A DNA stretch of 26,384 nt, taken from the NCBI GenBank assembly GCA_903938075.1, contig CAJABS010000147.1:1-26384 (forward strand), given 5' to 3'. Shown piece after piece: positions 13,312-21,739 of this stretch. Within the stretch, counting starts at the first letter, position 1; each line of letters starts with the position of its first letter. Under the pieces are notes generated by a model. The model saw only the letters and a list, made by a program, of their open reading frames with translations, was not told the origin of the DNA and ran no database searches. The translations under genes and the position numbers were made by a program. The DNA comes from an uncultured Chloroflexota bacterium (GTDB lineage: Bacteria > Chloroflexota > Limnocylindria > Limnocylindrales > Limnocylindraceae).

Positions 13312-13959
13312 ATGACCCGACATGATCAGGACCGCAAGACGAGAATCCTCCAGGCGATCGCCGAGGGGATCCGTCGTTCAGGCACCCCACCGACCGTGCG
13401 AGAGATCGCCGACCTGGTCGGCCTCGCCGCCCCCTCCGCCGTTCATCACCACCTCGAGACCCTCGAGCAGGAGGGGCTGATCGAGCGTGGCGCTGGCCTT
13501 TCGCGCTCCGTGCGCCTCACCGCCCGCGGCCGCTCCCTTCTGGAGATTGACAGCGAACTTGAGACGACGAACCTACCGATGGCCGCCCGTGAGCTGGTCG
13601 TGGTGGGGCAGATCGCCGCCGGTGGGCCGATCGAAGCCTACGAGGAGCGCTCCGAAACGGTCGCCGTCCCGGAGTTCATGTCGACCCCCGACTCCTACCT
13701 CCTGAAGATTCGCGGCGACTCGATGATCGATGCCCAGATTGCCGATGGCGACTATGTGGTCATCAAGCCGAGCAAGGTGGCCGCCGATGGCGACATCGTG
13801 GTCGCCCAGGTCGAAGAGAACGAGGTCACGCTGAAGCAGCTCTTCCGCGAGACCGGTCGGGTTCGCCTGCAGCCAGCGAACAAGGCGTACAAGCCGATGT
13901 ACTACCCCGCCGTGAACGTGCAGGGTGTGCTCGTCGGCGTTCTCCGCCGCGTTCACTAG
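13312..13959 (+). CDS. lexA: LexA repressor
   Basis: LexA represses SOS genes and cleaves itself when RecA is activated. The 215-residue protein has the N-terminal winged helix-turn-helix (RKTRILQAIAEGIRRSG then PTVREIADLVGL...PSAVHHHLETLEQEG). The self-cleavage site is Ala103-Gly104 in QIAAGGPIEA, the nucleophile is Ser137 in GDSMID, and the general base is Lys175 in EVTLKQLFRE. All catalytic parts are intact. ATG 13312 is chosen over an in-frame start at 13108 because the longer version would be translated through the promoter and the LexA box, and because MTRHDQDRKT gives the normal N-terminus. The gene carries its own LexA operator. Confidence 0.97.
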   Translation: MTRHDQDRKTRILQAIAEGIRRSGTPPTVREIADLVGLAAPSAVHHHLETLEQEGLIERGAGLSRSVRLTARGRSLLEIDSELETTNLPMAARELVVVGQIAAGGPIEAYEERSETVAVPEFMSTPDSYLLKIRGDSMIDAQIADGDYVVIKPSKVAADGDIVVAQVEENEVTLKQLFRETGRVRLQPANKAYKPMYYPAVNVQGVLVGVLRRVH

Positions 13960-13985
13960 CCCTCGCCTCGGCGCCGGGCGCCGAC

Positions 13986-13994
13986 TTATCCACA
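13986..13994 (+). promoter_or_regulatory. DnaA box TTATCCACA upstream of dnaB
   Basis: A perfect consensus DnaA box lies between lexA and dnaB, about 95 bases before the dnaB start. Only one perfect copy was noticed here, so it is more likely a regulatory site, or a chance match, than an origin. Confidence 0.5.
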
Positions 13995-13996
13995 GC

Positions 13997-14020
13997 CGAA
14001 GGGGCCCGATCCCCTCTTCG
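13997..14020. terminator. Possible lexA terminator hairpin
   Basis: CGAAGGGG at 13997-14004 pairs with CCCC-TC-TTCG at 14011-14020, an 8-bp stem with a two-base bulge and six-base loop. It lies 38 bases after the lexA stop. The following sequence is not U-rich, so the termination role is uncertain. Confidence 0.3.
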
Positions 14021-14077
14021 TGGAGAGATTGAGGCAGATTTGTGGGCATCCACCTAGAGCGTCAACGGCGCGACTGA

Positions 14078-14083
14078 GAGAAT
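14078..14083 (+). promoter_or_regulatory. -10-like GAGAAT, 6 bases before the dnaB ATG
   Basis: GAGAAT then ACGAGC then ATG repeats the layout at base 191. No Shine-Dalgarno site and no clear -35 are visible. A leaderless dnaB transcript is predicted. Confidence 0.4.
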
Positions 14084-14089
14084 ACGAGC

Positions 14090-15466
14090 ATGTCCAATCA
14101 ACTCCCGCCACAGTCCTCCGAGGCCGAAGAGTCCGTACTTGGCGCCATCCTGATCGATGGCGACGCGATTACCGAGGTCTCCGAAACGCTCAAGGCTGCG
14201 GACTTCTACAAGCCGGCGAACAGCAAGGTCTACGCCGCCGTGCTCTCGTTGTACGAGCAGCGCCAGCCGATTGACATCCTCACCGTCTCCGAAGAGCTGG
14301 AGCGCCGCGGCCAGATTGAAGAGATCGGTGGACGCGCTGCCCTCGCCGACTTGTGTGATCGCACGCCAACAGCGGTGCACGCCAAGCAGTACGCAAAGAT
14401 CGTGGAGCGCAAGGCGGTGCTGCGCGGACTGATCAGCGCTGCCGGTCGCATTGCCTCTATTGGGTACGAAGACCCTGCTGACGCGATTGAGGCAATTGAT
14501 CGCGCCGAGTCAGAACTCTTTGCGATCAGTGAGCGACGAACGGTGTCGGGATTCACCGCACTTGAGACGCTGCTCGGCCAGGCGTATGAGCGACTTGATC
14601 ATCTGCATCAGAACCGTGGGCAGCTCATGGGTCTGCGCACCGGCTTTACCGACATCGACAGCAAGACGCAAGGACTGCAGGCGTCCGACTTCATCGTGCT
14701 TGCGGCGCGACCATCGGTTGGTAAGACGTCACTCGCGCTCAACATCGCCGAGTACGCCGCAGTGCGCGAAGGAAAGTCGGTTGGTGTCTTCTCACTGGAA
14801 ATGAGCAAGGAGCAGTTGGTTCTTCGTTTGCTGTCGAGCGTCACCAAGATTGACTCGTTCAAGTTGCGCAGCGGCTTCCTCGCCGAGATGGACTTCCCGA
14901 AGATCGCTGGCGCCATGGAGAGCCTTTCGCGCGCCAAGATCTTCATTGACGACACGGCGAGCATTTCGGTGATGGAGCTGCGCACCAAGGCGCGACGACT
15001 CAAGATGGAGCACGGACTTGATCTGCTGATCGTTGACTACTTGCAGCTCATGCAGCCTGGCTCTTCGGGTCGTGAGTCGAATCGGGTGCAAGAGGTTTCA
15101 GAGATCTCGCGTGGCCTTAAGGCGCTCGCGCGCGAACTTGGCATTCCGGTGCTCGCACTGAGCCAGCTTTCGCGTCAGACCGAGATGCGCGGTGATTCGA
15201 AGGAGCCTCGTCTCTCAGACCTGCGCGAGTCGGGAGCCATTGAGCAAGACGCTGACGTGGTGATCTTCTTGTGGCGCAAGGCGGATCGCATTGAAGAGAC
15301 GGATGCGGTTGGTGAGGCGATCGACTTCAGCATCGCCAAGCACCGCAACGGCCCAACGGGCGCCGGCCAGCTCTACTTCGTGAAAGACCAGACGCGCTTC
15401 GTTAACTTGGTTCGTGAGCGCAACGATGGCGCACAAGGCGGAGGCGACAACGAGCCAGTAATGTAG
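14090..15466 (+). CDS. dnaB: Replicative DNA helicase DnaB
   Basis: The hexameric helicase unwinds DNA at the replication fork. The 458-residue protein has the N-terminal DnaB domain (PPQSSEAEESVLGAIL at the start, DFYKPANSKVYAAV at 38-51), a linker helix, and the RecA-like domain with Walker A ARPSVGKTS at about 206-214, SLEMSKEQLVLRLLS, Walker B LLIVDYLQLM and LALSQLSRQTE. The final DLRESGAIEQDADVVIFLWR, the arginine finger region and HRNGPTG are intact. No intein is present. The start follows the GAGAAT element by six bases. The MFS gene follows after four bases. The lexA-dnaB order may link SOS control and replication, but no LexA box was seen directly at dnaB. Confidence 0.97.
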   Translation: MSNQLPPQSSEAEESVLGAILIDGDAITEVSETLKAADFYKPANSKVYAAVLSLYEQRQPIDILTVSEELERRGQIEEIGGRAALADLCDRTPTAVHAKQYAKIVERKAVLRGLISAAGRIASIGYEDPADAIEAIDRAESELFAISERRTVSGFTALETLLGQAYERLDHLHQNRGQLMGLRTGFTDIDSKTQGLQASDFIVLAARPSVGKTSLALNIAEYAAVREGKSVGVFSLEMSKEQLVLRLLSSVTKIDSFKLRSGFLAEMDFPKIAGAMESLSRAKIFIDDTASISVMELRTKARRLKMEHGLDLLIVDYLQLMQPGSSGRESNRVQEVSEISRGLKALARELGIPVLALSQLSRQTEMRGDSKEPRLSDLRESGAIEQDADVVIFLWRKADRIEETDAVGEAIDFSIAKHRNGPTGAGQLYFVKDQTRFVNLVRERNDGAQGGGDNEPVM

Positions 15467-15470
15467 GGGC

Positions 15471-16715
15471 ATGTCTCTCATGCTTCTCCGCCCTGGTATG
15501 CGTCGCGCCTCGTACCTCTACCTGATGGTCGGCATCATGCAGGCCTGCTACCTCCCCTTCAGCTCCATCGTTTTTCGCGATCGCGGCGTCTCGTTTGAGG
15601 CGATCGGCCTCGTGGGCGCGGTTAACTCCATCCTTGCGCTCGCAGCGGCACCAATCTGGGGACACCTTGGCGACGCGACACTCGGCCGTGTTGCCGCATT
15701 CCGCCTAGCGATCTTCGCCACCGCCATCGGGGTGTTTGCATTTGCGGCAGGCCCAGCAGCGGGCATTCCGGGCTCGATGCTTGCGGCATTCGCAGGCGCG
15801 GGGATCGTCCCGCTCCTTGATGCAATCGGCATGGAGCGTCTCGCCGAAGTGAAGGGGAACTGGGGAACCTTGCGCGCCGTAACGAGCGGTAGTTATGCCG
15901 CAACCGGCCTGGTAAGCGGCGTGCTCGTGGTTGCCGGCGGCGCGGTGCTTGTTGGACCGCTCTACGCCGCAGGTGCGCTCATCGTGCTCGCTGGAACCAT
16001 CGGCTTGCGAATCACCCATCGGCCACATAGCGCCGCCACTGAAGATGAACTTGAGGCGGAGCGGAGCGAGCTTGCCGGTGGGAACGCAGAGATTGCTGTT
16101 GCCGGGAACTGGCGTGATCGATTCGGTACGGTGAGTTTGGCATTCACGCAATCGCCAAAGCTCCTCTCCTTCTTGCTGCTGAGTCTTCTCTCAAACCTTG
16201 GAGCGGGAATCTTCTACGCGTATGGGTCGCTTCGCATTCAAGAGGTTGGTGGTGACGCTGCAGCGGTAACGCTCGCCGCAACCATCTCTGCTGCAGTAGA
16301 GATTCCGTTCTTTCTCATCGGCGGTGCGGTAGCTCTGCGATTTGGTATGCGAGCCGTCTACTCAGTTGGTTTAATCGCACTTGGTCTCTGCAGTATTGGC
16401 TACGCGTTTGATGTGTCGCCACTTGTTCTTGGCATTATTCGCGCACTCTGTGGTGTTGGATTTGCTTGCACGCTTCTCGGCAGCGTGTTGACCATTCGCG
16501 CAATCGTTCCCCTAGAACTCCAGGCGACTGGGCAGGCACTCTTCCAGGCGGTCTCGTTTGGGCTCGCAGTCTCTATTGCATCAATCGTTGGTGGAGTGCT
16601 CTACGGCGAACTTGGTGCGCTGCCACTCTTTATGTTGTCGGGTGTGATCCTGATTGGTTCGGTTCCGTTCGCCTGGCGAATCTTGCGGGTCGACACAGCG
16701 GCTGCTACTTCGTAG
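15471..16715 (+). CDS. MFS transporter
   Basis: The 414-residue protein has about 12 hydrophobic helices in two halves, with a polar, Glu-rich loop in the middle at about residues 183-212. The first half has a GAVNSILALAAAPIWGHLGD segment (residues 48-67), a typical MFS loop 2-3 region, and a GNWGTLRAVTSGSYAATGLVSG-like stretch that recalls the MFS_1_like group (nucleoside and phenylpropionate permeases). The substrate is unknown. It begins four bases after the dnaB stop, with GGGG before the ATG, so it is co-transcribed with dnaB. The 3' end overlaps the convergent Rieske gene by 11 bases. Confidence 0.85.
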   Translation: MSLMLLRPGMRRASYLYLMVGIMQACYLPFSSIVFRDRGVSFEAIGLVGAVNSILALAAAPIWGHLGDATLGRVAAFRLAIFATAIGVFAFAAGPAAGIPGSMLAAFAGAGIVPLLDAIGMERLAEVKGNWGTLRAVTSGSYAATGLVSGVLVVAGGAVLVGPLYAAGALIVLAGTIGLRITHRPHSAATEDELEAERSELAGGNAEIAVAGNWRDRFGTVSLAFTQSPKLLSFLLLSLLSNLGAGIFYAYGSLRIQEVGGDAAAVTLAATISAAVEIPFFLIGGAVALRFGMRAVYSVGLIALGLCSIGYAFDVSPLVLGIIRALCGVGFACTLLGSVLTIRAIVPLELQATGQALFQAVSFGLAVSIASIVGGVLYGELGALPLFMLSGVILIGSVPFAWRILRVDTAAATS

Positions 16716-17847
16716 CACTCTCTCCCGCGCGAGCGCGCGCTGCGATTTTTCCAAGATGACGACGGAACTCAATGGAAGCTTGATCTGGCCCTGCGATATG
16801 CAGCTCTGCTGAGAGGTCAACGGGTAGTGCTTCAGGTCGCTGTGACTCCGTGATCGGCTGATCCTGGTCGAGAATGAGCCGCTGGAAGTCGGCGAGCTCG
16901 GTGTCGTTTGATGGATCCAGTCGATAGCTGCGAGCGTTCCAGGTGAATGTGCGCGTCTCTTTTGCAGAGAGTGGCGATGCGGCGATAAAGAGCACAAAGC
17001 GATTCCCTTCGGGAAGTTGCTGATCGAGCGTCACCGAGTACGGCAGGTGGACCGTGTACGTCGTTGGGTCGCGCTGCACTTTGGTGCCCGGGGTGCTATC
17101 GCCCTTCACGCTCGTCGGCGGCTCTTCGAGTGCGATCTGAAAACTGATCGTTGTCTCGCTGCTCTCCACCACATGGTCGGGGCTGAGTGGCTTGGCGCGG
17201 TCGCCCAGGATCCCTTCGTGTACCCAGGGGAAGTGACTGAAGTCGATGAAGTTCTCAATGCGTCGCGCGGGTGAACACTGCCAGTCGTAGGTGGTGATCG
17301 GAATGGTGCGCAGCGAAGGGTCGCCCCACCACGGCGCCTCTGGTAGCGGATAGAGCGGCGCTGGGTCCTCCCAGCCGCCCGGGCCTGGCTCGAGCAGCAC
17401 CCAGACGAGTCCGATGTGTTCCACGGCGGCGTATCGCTCAATGCGCGCACGACGCGGGATCGCGCGGCCGTGAACGGCGGGGATGCGCTTCACCTCACCG
17501 CTCTGTCCGTAGCTCCAGCCGTGATACGGGCAGACGAGGCAGGCCTCGCCAGTAGCGGGGCTCCCATCGGGGGCGGGACTCGTGCCCGGGTCAACCCAGC
17601 CGAGCGAAAGGGCGGTGCCACGGTGCACGCAGAGGTCGGGGAAGGCGGCAACGGCCTCGCCGAGACGGGCGAGGACGAGGGTTTCGCCTGCGAGGCGAAC
17701 GGGGAGTGGCCGGTCGGTCAGCTCAGCGCTCTGGCAGACGGGCATCCAGGCCGAGCGGAGGGTCTGGTCGAGGGCCGCCTCACCAGCGGCATCAAGGTCG
17801 TTGGGGCCCGCCTCGCCCGGGAGTACCGCCTCGCCGAGGCCGCTCAT
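16705..17847 (-). CDS. Rieske non-heme iron oxygenase, alpha subunit
   Basis: The 380-residue protein has the Rieske 2Fe-2S ligands C73-x-H75 (CVHRG) and C106-x2-H109 (CPYHGW), followed by the mononuclear iron motif D202-x2-H205-x4-H210 in ENFIDFSHFPWVHEG. This order and the length fit stand-alone oxygenase subunits of the VanA/pheophorbide oxygenase-like group, which mostly hydroxylate or O/N-demethylate. A 22-residue insert rich in Pro, Gly and Asp (86-100) separates the two cluster loops. No ferredoxin reductase is encoded nearby, so electrons must come from elsewhere. The start overlaps the nucleoside hydrolase stop (ATGA), so both products are probably made together. The substrate is unknown. 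Confidence 0.85.
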   Translation of the reverse strand: MSGLGEAVLPGEAGPNDLDAAGEAALDQTLRSAWMPVCQSAELTDRPLPVRLAGETLVLARLGEAVAAFPDLCVHRGTALSLGWVDPGTSPAPDGSPATGEACLVCPYHGWSYGQSGEVKRIPAVHGRAIPRRARIERYAAVEHIGLVWVLLEPGPGGWEDPAPLYPLPEAPWWGDPSLRTIPITTYDWQCSPARRIENFIDFSHFPWVHEGILGDRAKPLSPDHVVESSETTISFQIALEEPPTSVKGDSTPGTKVQRDPTTYTVHLPYSVTLDQQLPEGNRFVLFIAASPLSAKETRTFTWNARSYRLDPSNDTELADFQRLILDQDQPITESQRPEALPVDLSAELHIAGPDQASIEFRRHLGKIAARARAGESATK

Positions 17848-18806
17848 CGCTGTCCGAAGATCTCCATCATCAGCGCAATGAATCGCGGGGCGTTGGCGTC
17901 AAAGGCAACGTCGGCGTTCGGCTCCTTGCCGCCACGGTGATGCGTATCAACAACGGTGCGGCCGAGGGTCAGCGTGCCGGTGGTCTCCACTGCAACGTGA
18001 CAGCGCTTCGTGGTGATGATGTCGGGCTCCACCAGCGCCGCAACGCAGAGCGCGTCGTGCACCGGTGCCGACTCTGGAACATCCATCTTCTGGCTGCTCT
18101 CATAACTGCCGATGCGTCGCTTGATCACCGTCTCGGTTGCCATCCCTGCAGGGGTACCGAGCGCGCCAAATGCCGCGCACTCCTTGGCCGTGACGAGCGC
18201 CCTATGCGTAGCGTCAAGCGGCACCATCAACACATCCTTGAAACCCGCCTCAAAGACGCTCGCAGCGGCTTCGGGGTCGGCCCAGATGTTGAACTCCGCT
18301 GACGCTGAAATGTTCGGCACCTCATGGCCGCCACCCATGATGATCAACTTCGGCACCCACTCGGCGAAGCGCGGCTCTAGTGCAGCGGCGGCGGCAATGT
18401 TTGTCAGTGGCCCAATCGGCATCAGCGTGATCGGCTGCGTGGCGTTGCGGTACGTCTCAATGAGGTACTCCACCGCTCGCTCAGAGGCTGGCTTGCTCGC
18501 GCTCCGTGGAATGTCGAGATAGGTGCCGTGCGGGTCCTGCACGCTGTCCGTCTTGAAGAAGCGCTCAGACGGCATCGTCTTGCGAACCAGGGGTCGCGGA
18601 AAGCCGGCGTGCACGGGGATGTGCCCCTTGCCGATCAGCTCAAGCACCGAGAGTGAGTTCGTCGTGGTCGCATAGAGCGGCGCATTACCGAACACAGTCG
18701 TTACGCCGATCAGGTCGATCTCGGGGTGCAGCGCGGCGAGCATCAGCGCAACGGCGTCATCGGTCCCCGTGTCGCAGTCAATGATCAGGCGGTGCTTCTC
18801 GGTCAT
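17844..18806 (-). CDS. Inosine-uridine-type nucleoside N-ribohydrolase
   Basis: The enzyme family cleaves nucleosides to ribose and base using a bound calcium ion. The 320-residue protein has the N-terminal metal cluster D10-x-D12-x3-D16-D17 (DCDTGTDDA), GVTTVFGN, PIGPLTNIA and the late active-site His in PVHDALCVAA. The length is normal. The base specificity cannot be read by eye. It is the first gene of a pair with the Rieske oxygenase, overlapping by four bases. A consensus-like TACAAT lies six bases before the ATG, and a 15-bp inverted repeat lies just upstream of that element, so the pair is probably regulated by a dedicated repressor. Confidence 0.92.
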   Translation of the reverse strand: MTEKHRLIIDCDTGTDDAVALMLAALHPEIDLIGVTTVFGNAPLYATTTNSLSVLELIGKGHIPVHAGFPRPLVRKTMPSERFFKTDSVQDPHGTYLDIPRSASKPASERAVEYLIETYRNATQPITLMPIGPLTNIAAAAALEPRFAEWVPKLIIMGGGHEVPNISASAEFNIWADPEAAASVFEAGFKDVLMVPLDATHRALVTAKECAAFGALGTPAGMATETVIKRRIGSYESSQKMDVPESAPVHDALCVAALVEPDIITTKRCHVAVETTGTLTLGRTVVDTHHRGGKEPNADVAFDANAPRFIALMMEIFGQR

Positions 18807-18812
18807 GGGGGG

Positions 18813-18818
18813 ATTGTA
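18813..18818 (-). promoter_or_regulatory. -10 element TACAAT, 6 bases before the nucleoside hydrolase ATG
   Basis: TACAAT on the minus strand ends six bases before the ATG at 18806. The six spacer bases are all C, so no ribosome site is present. A leaderless transcript is predicted. Confidence 0.6.
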
Positions 18819-18821
18819 GGG

Positions 18822-18836
18822 GCGAGAGCCTCTCGC
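18822..18836. promoter_or_regulatory. 15-bp inverted repeat, putative operator
   Basis: GCGAGAG-C-CTCTCGC is a perfect inverted repeat with a single central base. It lies three bases upstream of the TACAAT -10 of the nucleoside hydrolase/Rieske unit, inside the -35/-10 spacer, where a bound repressor would block polymerase. Confidence 0.5.
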
Positions 18837-18950
18837 TGCGGCGCATGATGCGCGACTGATACGTCGCCGGTACGCGATTCTGGCTCAGTATCCGCCCAGC
18901 CGACCCGCGGGCACCGCCCACGGCGGCCACAAGGGGAGGTCTACGCGATC

Positions 18951-20660
18951 ATGAGCAGCCCTCGTGTTCACTCCGCTCGACCACGCATTGATGCTGCACT
19001 GGATGCGCTCACCGACGGAGGGCTTGCACTCATCTGCGGTAGTGCCGGCTACGGCAAGAGCAGCGCTGTCGCTGCGTGGGGCATTCGCACTGATCGACCG
19101 ATGCGGTGGTTGCGCGCCAGTCGCGACCTGAGTGACGCGCTACACCTTGCCGCTGATGAGGACGATGGCGTGCGCTTACCTCGCCTCGCCCGTGCGGTTC
19201 GACAGCAGCAGTTGGCGACCGTGTGCGCAGCGGCACTCCTCGCCGATCTCTCTGCGCCACACAGTGAGCTAACCCTCGTCATTGACGACGCAGATGCCCT
19301 AGCAAACTCTCCTGATGGACTCGCCTTTCTGCGCGCACTTGCAGAGCGCACACCAGACCGCTCTCGTGTCGCGCTGATCGGTCGCCGCGTTGCAGAGCTG
19401 CGTCTCATTGCAGCGCGGGCCAAACGGCAGGTGATGCACATCGGTGCGGCGGCACTGCGCGTGACACCACGGCAGACGCGACAGATTGCCGAAGCTCGCG
19501 GTTGGAGCGGTGCACCAACCGCGCTTGAAGAGGCGCGGCGTGCCGCAGCCGGGAACGGCGGCATCCTCGCCACGTGGCTTGACCAGATGCGTGAGGGGGC
19601 TGATCGAACTGAACTCGATGAGTTCATTCGGCGAGATGTTGTTGGAGGTAGCGGGCCGCTACTGGCTCGCCTCGCCCGTCCGGCAGGAGAAGAGGTGAAC
19701 CCTGAGCTCCTCCGCACGCTCTGGGAGGAGGGGCTCCTCATCGCTCCTGCTGATCAAGATGAGTTCGGCGAAGCGGGGTGGACGATCCCCCGCTTTATTG
19801 CCGAGACTCTCAATCTCCCGCACGCACTCGGCCCCGTACCGAAGGGGTCAGAGGTTGCGACTGCGCACCCAATCACTGCGCGAGTGATCAGCCCAGTAGC
19901 TGTTGTGCATGATCTCGGGCCACTCAGCATTGAAGTAGCGGGGCGAACGATCGAAGGCGCTGCCATCCGACCGCGCTCAGTTGCCCTACTGCACTATCTC
20001 GCGACGCGACCTCGACATGCTGCAACGCGAGATGAAGCAATTGATGCGCTCTGGCCCGAGGCCGAGGCACAGGCTGGTCTGAACTCACTCAACCAGGCTA
20101 TCTATCACCTACGGCGCGCACTCGATCCTGACTATGACCTTGCGCTCCAAGAGGGAACGCCAACTCCGTACATTCGCCACGAGGCCGAGATGGTGACCGT
20201 GAATCTTGATCTTGTCAGCTTTGATTCAGCGCGGCTACGCAGCACGCTTGATGCGGTTCGTCGACGCGCACGGGTTGATCAGATTGATGATCTCCTTGAC
20301 TCGTATCTCGGGCCATTCGGCATTGAGGTTCCATTTGAACCGTGGGCGGAGCAACACCGCAGCGCGCTTGACGTTGGCATCTTTGCAATCGTGGAGCGCG
20401 AAATGGTCGCGGCGTATTCCGTTGGCGACATTGATCGCGCGATTGATCTTGCACTGCGCGCCGTGCGCATTGATCCAACAGATGGTGCAATGCTGGAGCA
20501 CTTGGCGCTTCTGCTTGAAGAGAGCGGGTCAATCGCTGGTGCGCGACGCGCAGCGGCGCGAGCGGTGTCAGCGTTGCGTGAAATGGATATTGCGCCGAAC
20601 CCGGCGCTGCAGCGACTTAGCGCGCAGCCGCAGCGCGTTCGGCCTGCACTGCAGCAATGA
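18951..20660 (+). CDS. ATPase/winged-helix/BTAD transcriptional regulator
   Basis: The 569-residue protein starts with a STAND-like ATPase domain: Walker A CGSAGYGKSS at 29-38, Walker B LTLVIDDADAL at 107-117, then a VALIGRR segment. A middle helical part follows. A winged-helix DNA-binding domain at about 325-420 includes LLHYLATRPRHAATRDEAIDALWPEAEAQAG, read as residues of an OmpR/SARP-type domain, with SLNQAIYHLRRALDP as its recognition part. The C-terminus (about 430-560) is a BTAD-type helical repeat domain with GDIDRAIDLALRAVRIDPTD. Such proteins are large activators, often of unknown targets. GGGGAGGT lies ten bases before the ATG. The 3' end overlaps the convergent VKOR gene by 44 bases, encoding about 14 residues on both strands. 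Confidence 0.82.
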   Translation: MSSPRVHSARPRIDAALDALTDGGLALICGSAGYGKSSAVAAWGIRTDRPMRWLRASRDLSDALHLAADEDDGVRLPRLARAVRQQQLATVCAAALLADLSAPHSELTLVIDDADALANSPDGLAFLRALAERTPDRSRVALIGRRVAELRLIAARAKRQVMHIGAAALRVTPRQTRQIAEARGWSGAPTALEEARRAAAGNGGILATWLDQMREGADRTELDEFIRRDVVGGSGPLLARLARPAGEEVNPELLRTLWEEGLLIAPADQDEFGEAGWTIPRFIAETLNLPHALGPVPKGSEVATAHPITARVISPVAVVHDLGPLSIEVAGRTIEGAAIRPRSVALLHYLATRPRHAATRDEAIDALWPEAEAQAGLNSLNQAIYHLRRALDPDYDLALQEGTPTPYIRHEAEMVTVNLDLVSFDSARLRSTLDAVRRRARVDQIDDLLDSYLGPFGIEVPFEPWAEQHRSALDVGIFAIVEREMVAAYSVGDIDRAIDLALRAVRIDPTDGAMLEHLALLLEESGSIAGARRAAARAVSALREMDIAPNPALQRLSAQPQRVRPALQQ

Positions 20661-21057
20661 TTGCCGCAACGGCAGAAAGAATGATGGTGAGCCCATAGAG
20701 CAAGCACCAGCCGCACCATGCGCCAATCGCGAACGCCTGAATGGCAATGAGCACAAGTTCAATCGCGGCGCCGACGACAGCTGCAAGAACCCAAATGTTT
20801 AACGAGATGGTTGAGCGTGTACGCAGGTAGTGGAGTGATGCTCCGAGTAGAACCAGTGAGCCAACGACGCCGATGAGCGCAATGGGGATGGGGCCGATAC
20901 TCGAATAGACCGACGCCTCTACCTTTGCGCAGCCGCCGAACGGTCCAAGTGCGGGGCCGCAAATTGCGGGAATGCCCGCGTAGCGAATGGCAAGAAGATA
21001 AATCGCAATTGCGGTTCCGATGGCGGAGACGACTGCGCCGAACCGTGCGGCACGCAT
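20617..21057 (-). CDS. Vitamin K epoxide reductase-family protein
   Basis: Bacterial VKOR reoxidises DsbA-like proteins and passes electrons to quinone. The 146-residue membrane protein has four or five helices. It has the loop cysteines C33 and C43 (separated as in VKOR), the conserved Ser in SSIGPIPIALIG at 52-63, and the redox motif C115-G-W-C118 near the start of the last helix. All four functional Cys are present. It begins four bases after the stop of the DsbA-like gene, so the two form a working pair. Its last 14 codons overlap the end of the convergent BTAD regulator gene by 44 bases, including the AERAAAAR tail. Confidence 0.9.
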   Translation of the reverse strand: MRAARFGAVVSAIGTAIAIYLLAIRYAGIPAICGPALGPFGGCAKVEASVYSSIGPIPIALIGVVGSLVLLGASLHYLRTRSTISLNIWVLAAVVGAAIELVLIAIQAFAIGAWCGWCLLYGLTIILSAVAAIIAAVQAERAAAAR

Positions 21058-21061
21058 GTGG

Positions 21062-21733
21062 TTACGGCTTGAGAGCGTCGTCGATGCGCTTGTAGAGGTC
21101 GGCCTCTGCTGGGATGCCAGCCTGCATCCACGTACCGATCTTCAGTGTTGGTGTGCCGGTGACGCCAGCGGCGCGAGCGGCGTCGCTCTCCGCCTCTACC
21201 TCGGCACGAATCGCAGGATCGGCAATGCAGCTGTCCCAGGTCGTGAGGTCGAGGCCAGCGGCCCCCGCGAGAATGCGTAGTCGTGGCGCGCTGAATGCGC
21301 CCTCGTTTTCCCCATCCTGGTTTGCGTAGAGATACGAGTGGAACGCCCAGAACTTCCCTTGCTTATCGGCGCACACAGCGCCGACTGCTGAGGTGAATGA
21401 CTCTTCGCCGAGGAAGGCGAAGAATTTATGCTCGATTCGGAGCTTCCCTTCTTTGATGTACTTCTCGTAAAGGAACGGCTCGCTGCCGTTCGCCCACACG
21501 CCGCAGATTGGGCACTGGAAGTCGGTCCACACCTCGAGGGTGACTGGGGCATCCGCAGCGCCGATTCCTCGACCATCAATGAAGGCCGCGTCAGGGGTGA
21601 AGACCGGCACGTTAGGAGTGAATGAGTCGCTTGCCGTCGGCTTTCCAGTAAAGGAGCCGGAGAGCAGGAGCACAATGAGCCCCACCCCCAAGACAACTGC
21701 GCCAACCCCTAGTGCGTTCTTAATGATGCTCAT
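21062..21733 (-). CDS. DsbA-like membrane-anchored thioredoxin
   Basis: The 223-residue protein has an N-terminal membrane anchor at about 7-28 (ALGVGAVVLGVGLIVLLLSG), then a DsbA/thioredoxin_4 domain outside the cell membrane. The redox motif is C74-P-I-C77 in TDFQCPICG, and the cis-Pro loop is GVTGTPTLKIG near the C-terminus. The helical insert contains KFFAFLGEESFTSAVGAVCAD and a second Cys pair member (WDSC). ATG 21733 is chosen over one 72 bases upstream because the longer version adds a non-signal, Cys-rich leader and because TATGAT lies six bases before 21733. It is followed four bases later by VKOR. Confidence 0.9.
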   Translation of the reverse strand: MSIIKNALGVGAVVLGVGLIVLLLSGSFTGKPTASDSFTPNVPVFTPDAAFIDGRGIGAADAPVTLEVWTDFQCPICGVWANGSEPFLYEKYIKEGKLRIEHKFFAFLGEESFTSAVGAVCADKQGKFWAFHSYLYANQDGENEGAFSAPRLRILAGAAGLDLTTWDSCIADPAIRAEVEAESDAARAAGVTGTPTLKIGTWMQAGIPAEADLYKRIDDALKP

Positions 21734-21739
21734 GAGCGA

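Noticed and set aside
13986..13994. Replication origin at the DnaA box
   Set aside because: Only one perfect box, no AT-rich unwinding region and no dnaA or dnaN gene in the window.
20206..20802. Plus-strand open frame overlapping the end of the BTAD regulator gene
   Set aside because: Wrong frame of a supported gene, basic and Cys-rich composition, and no start signal.
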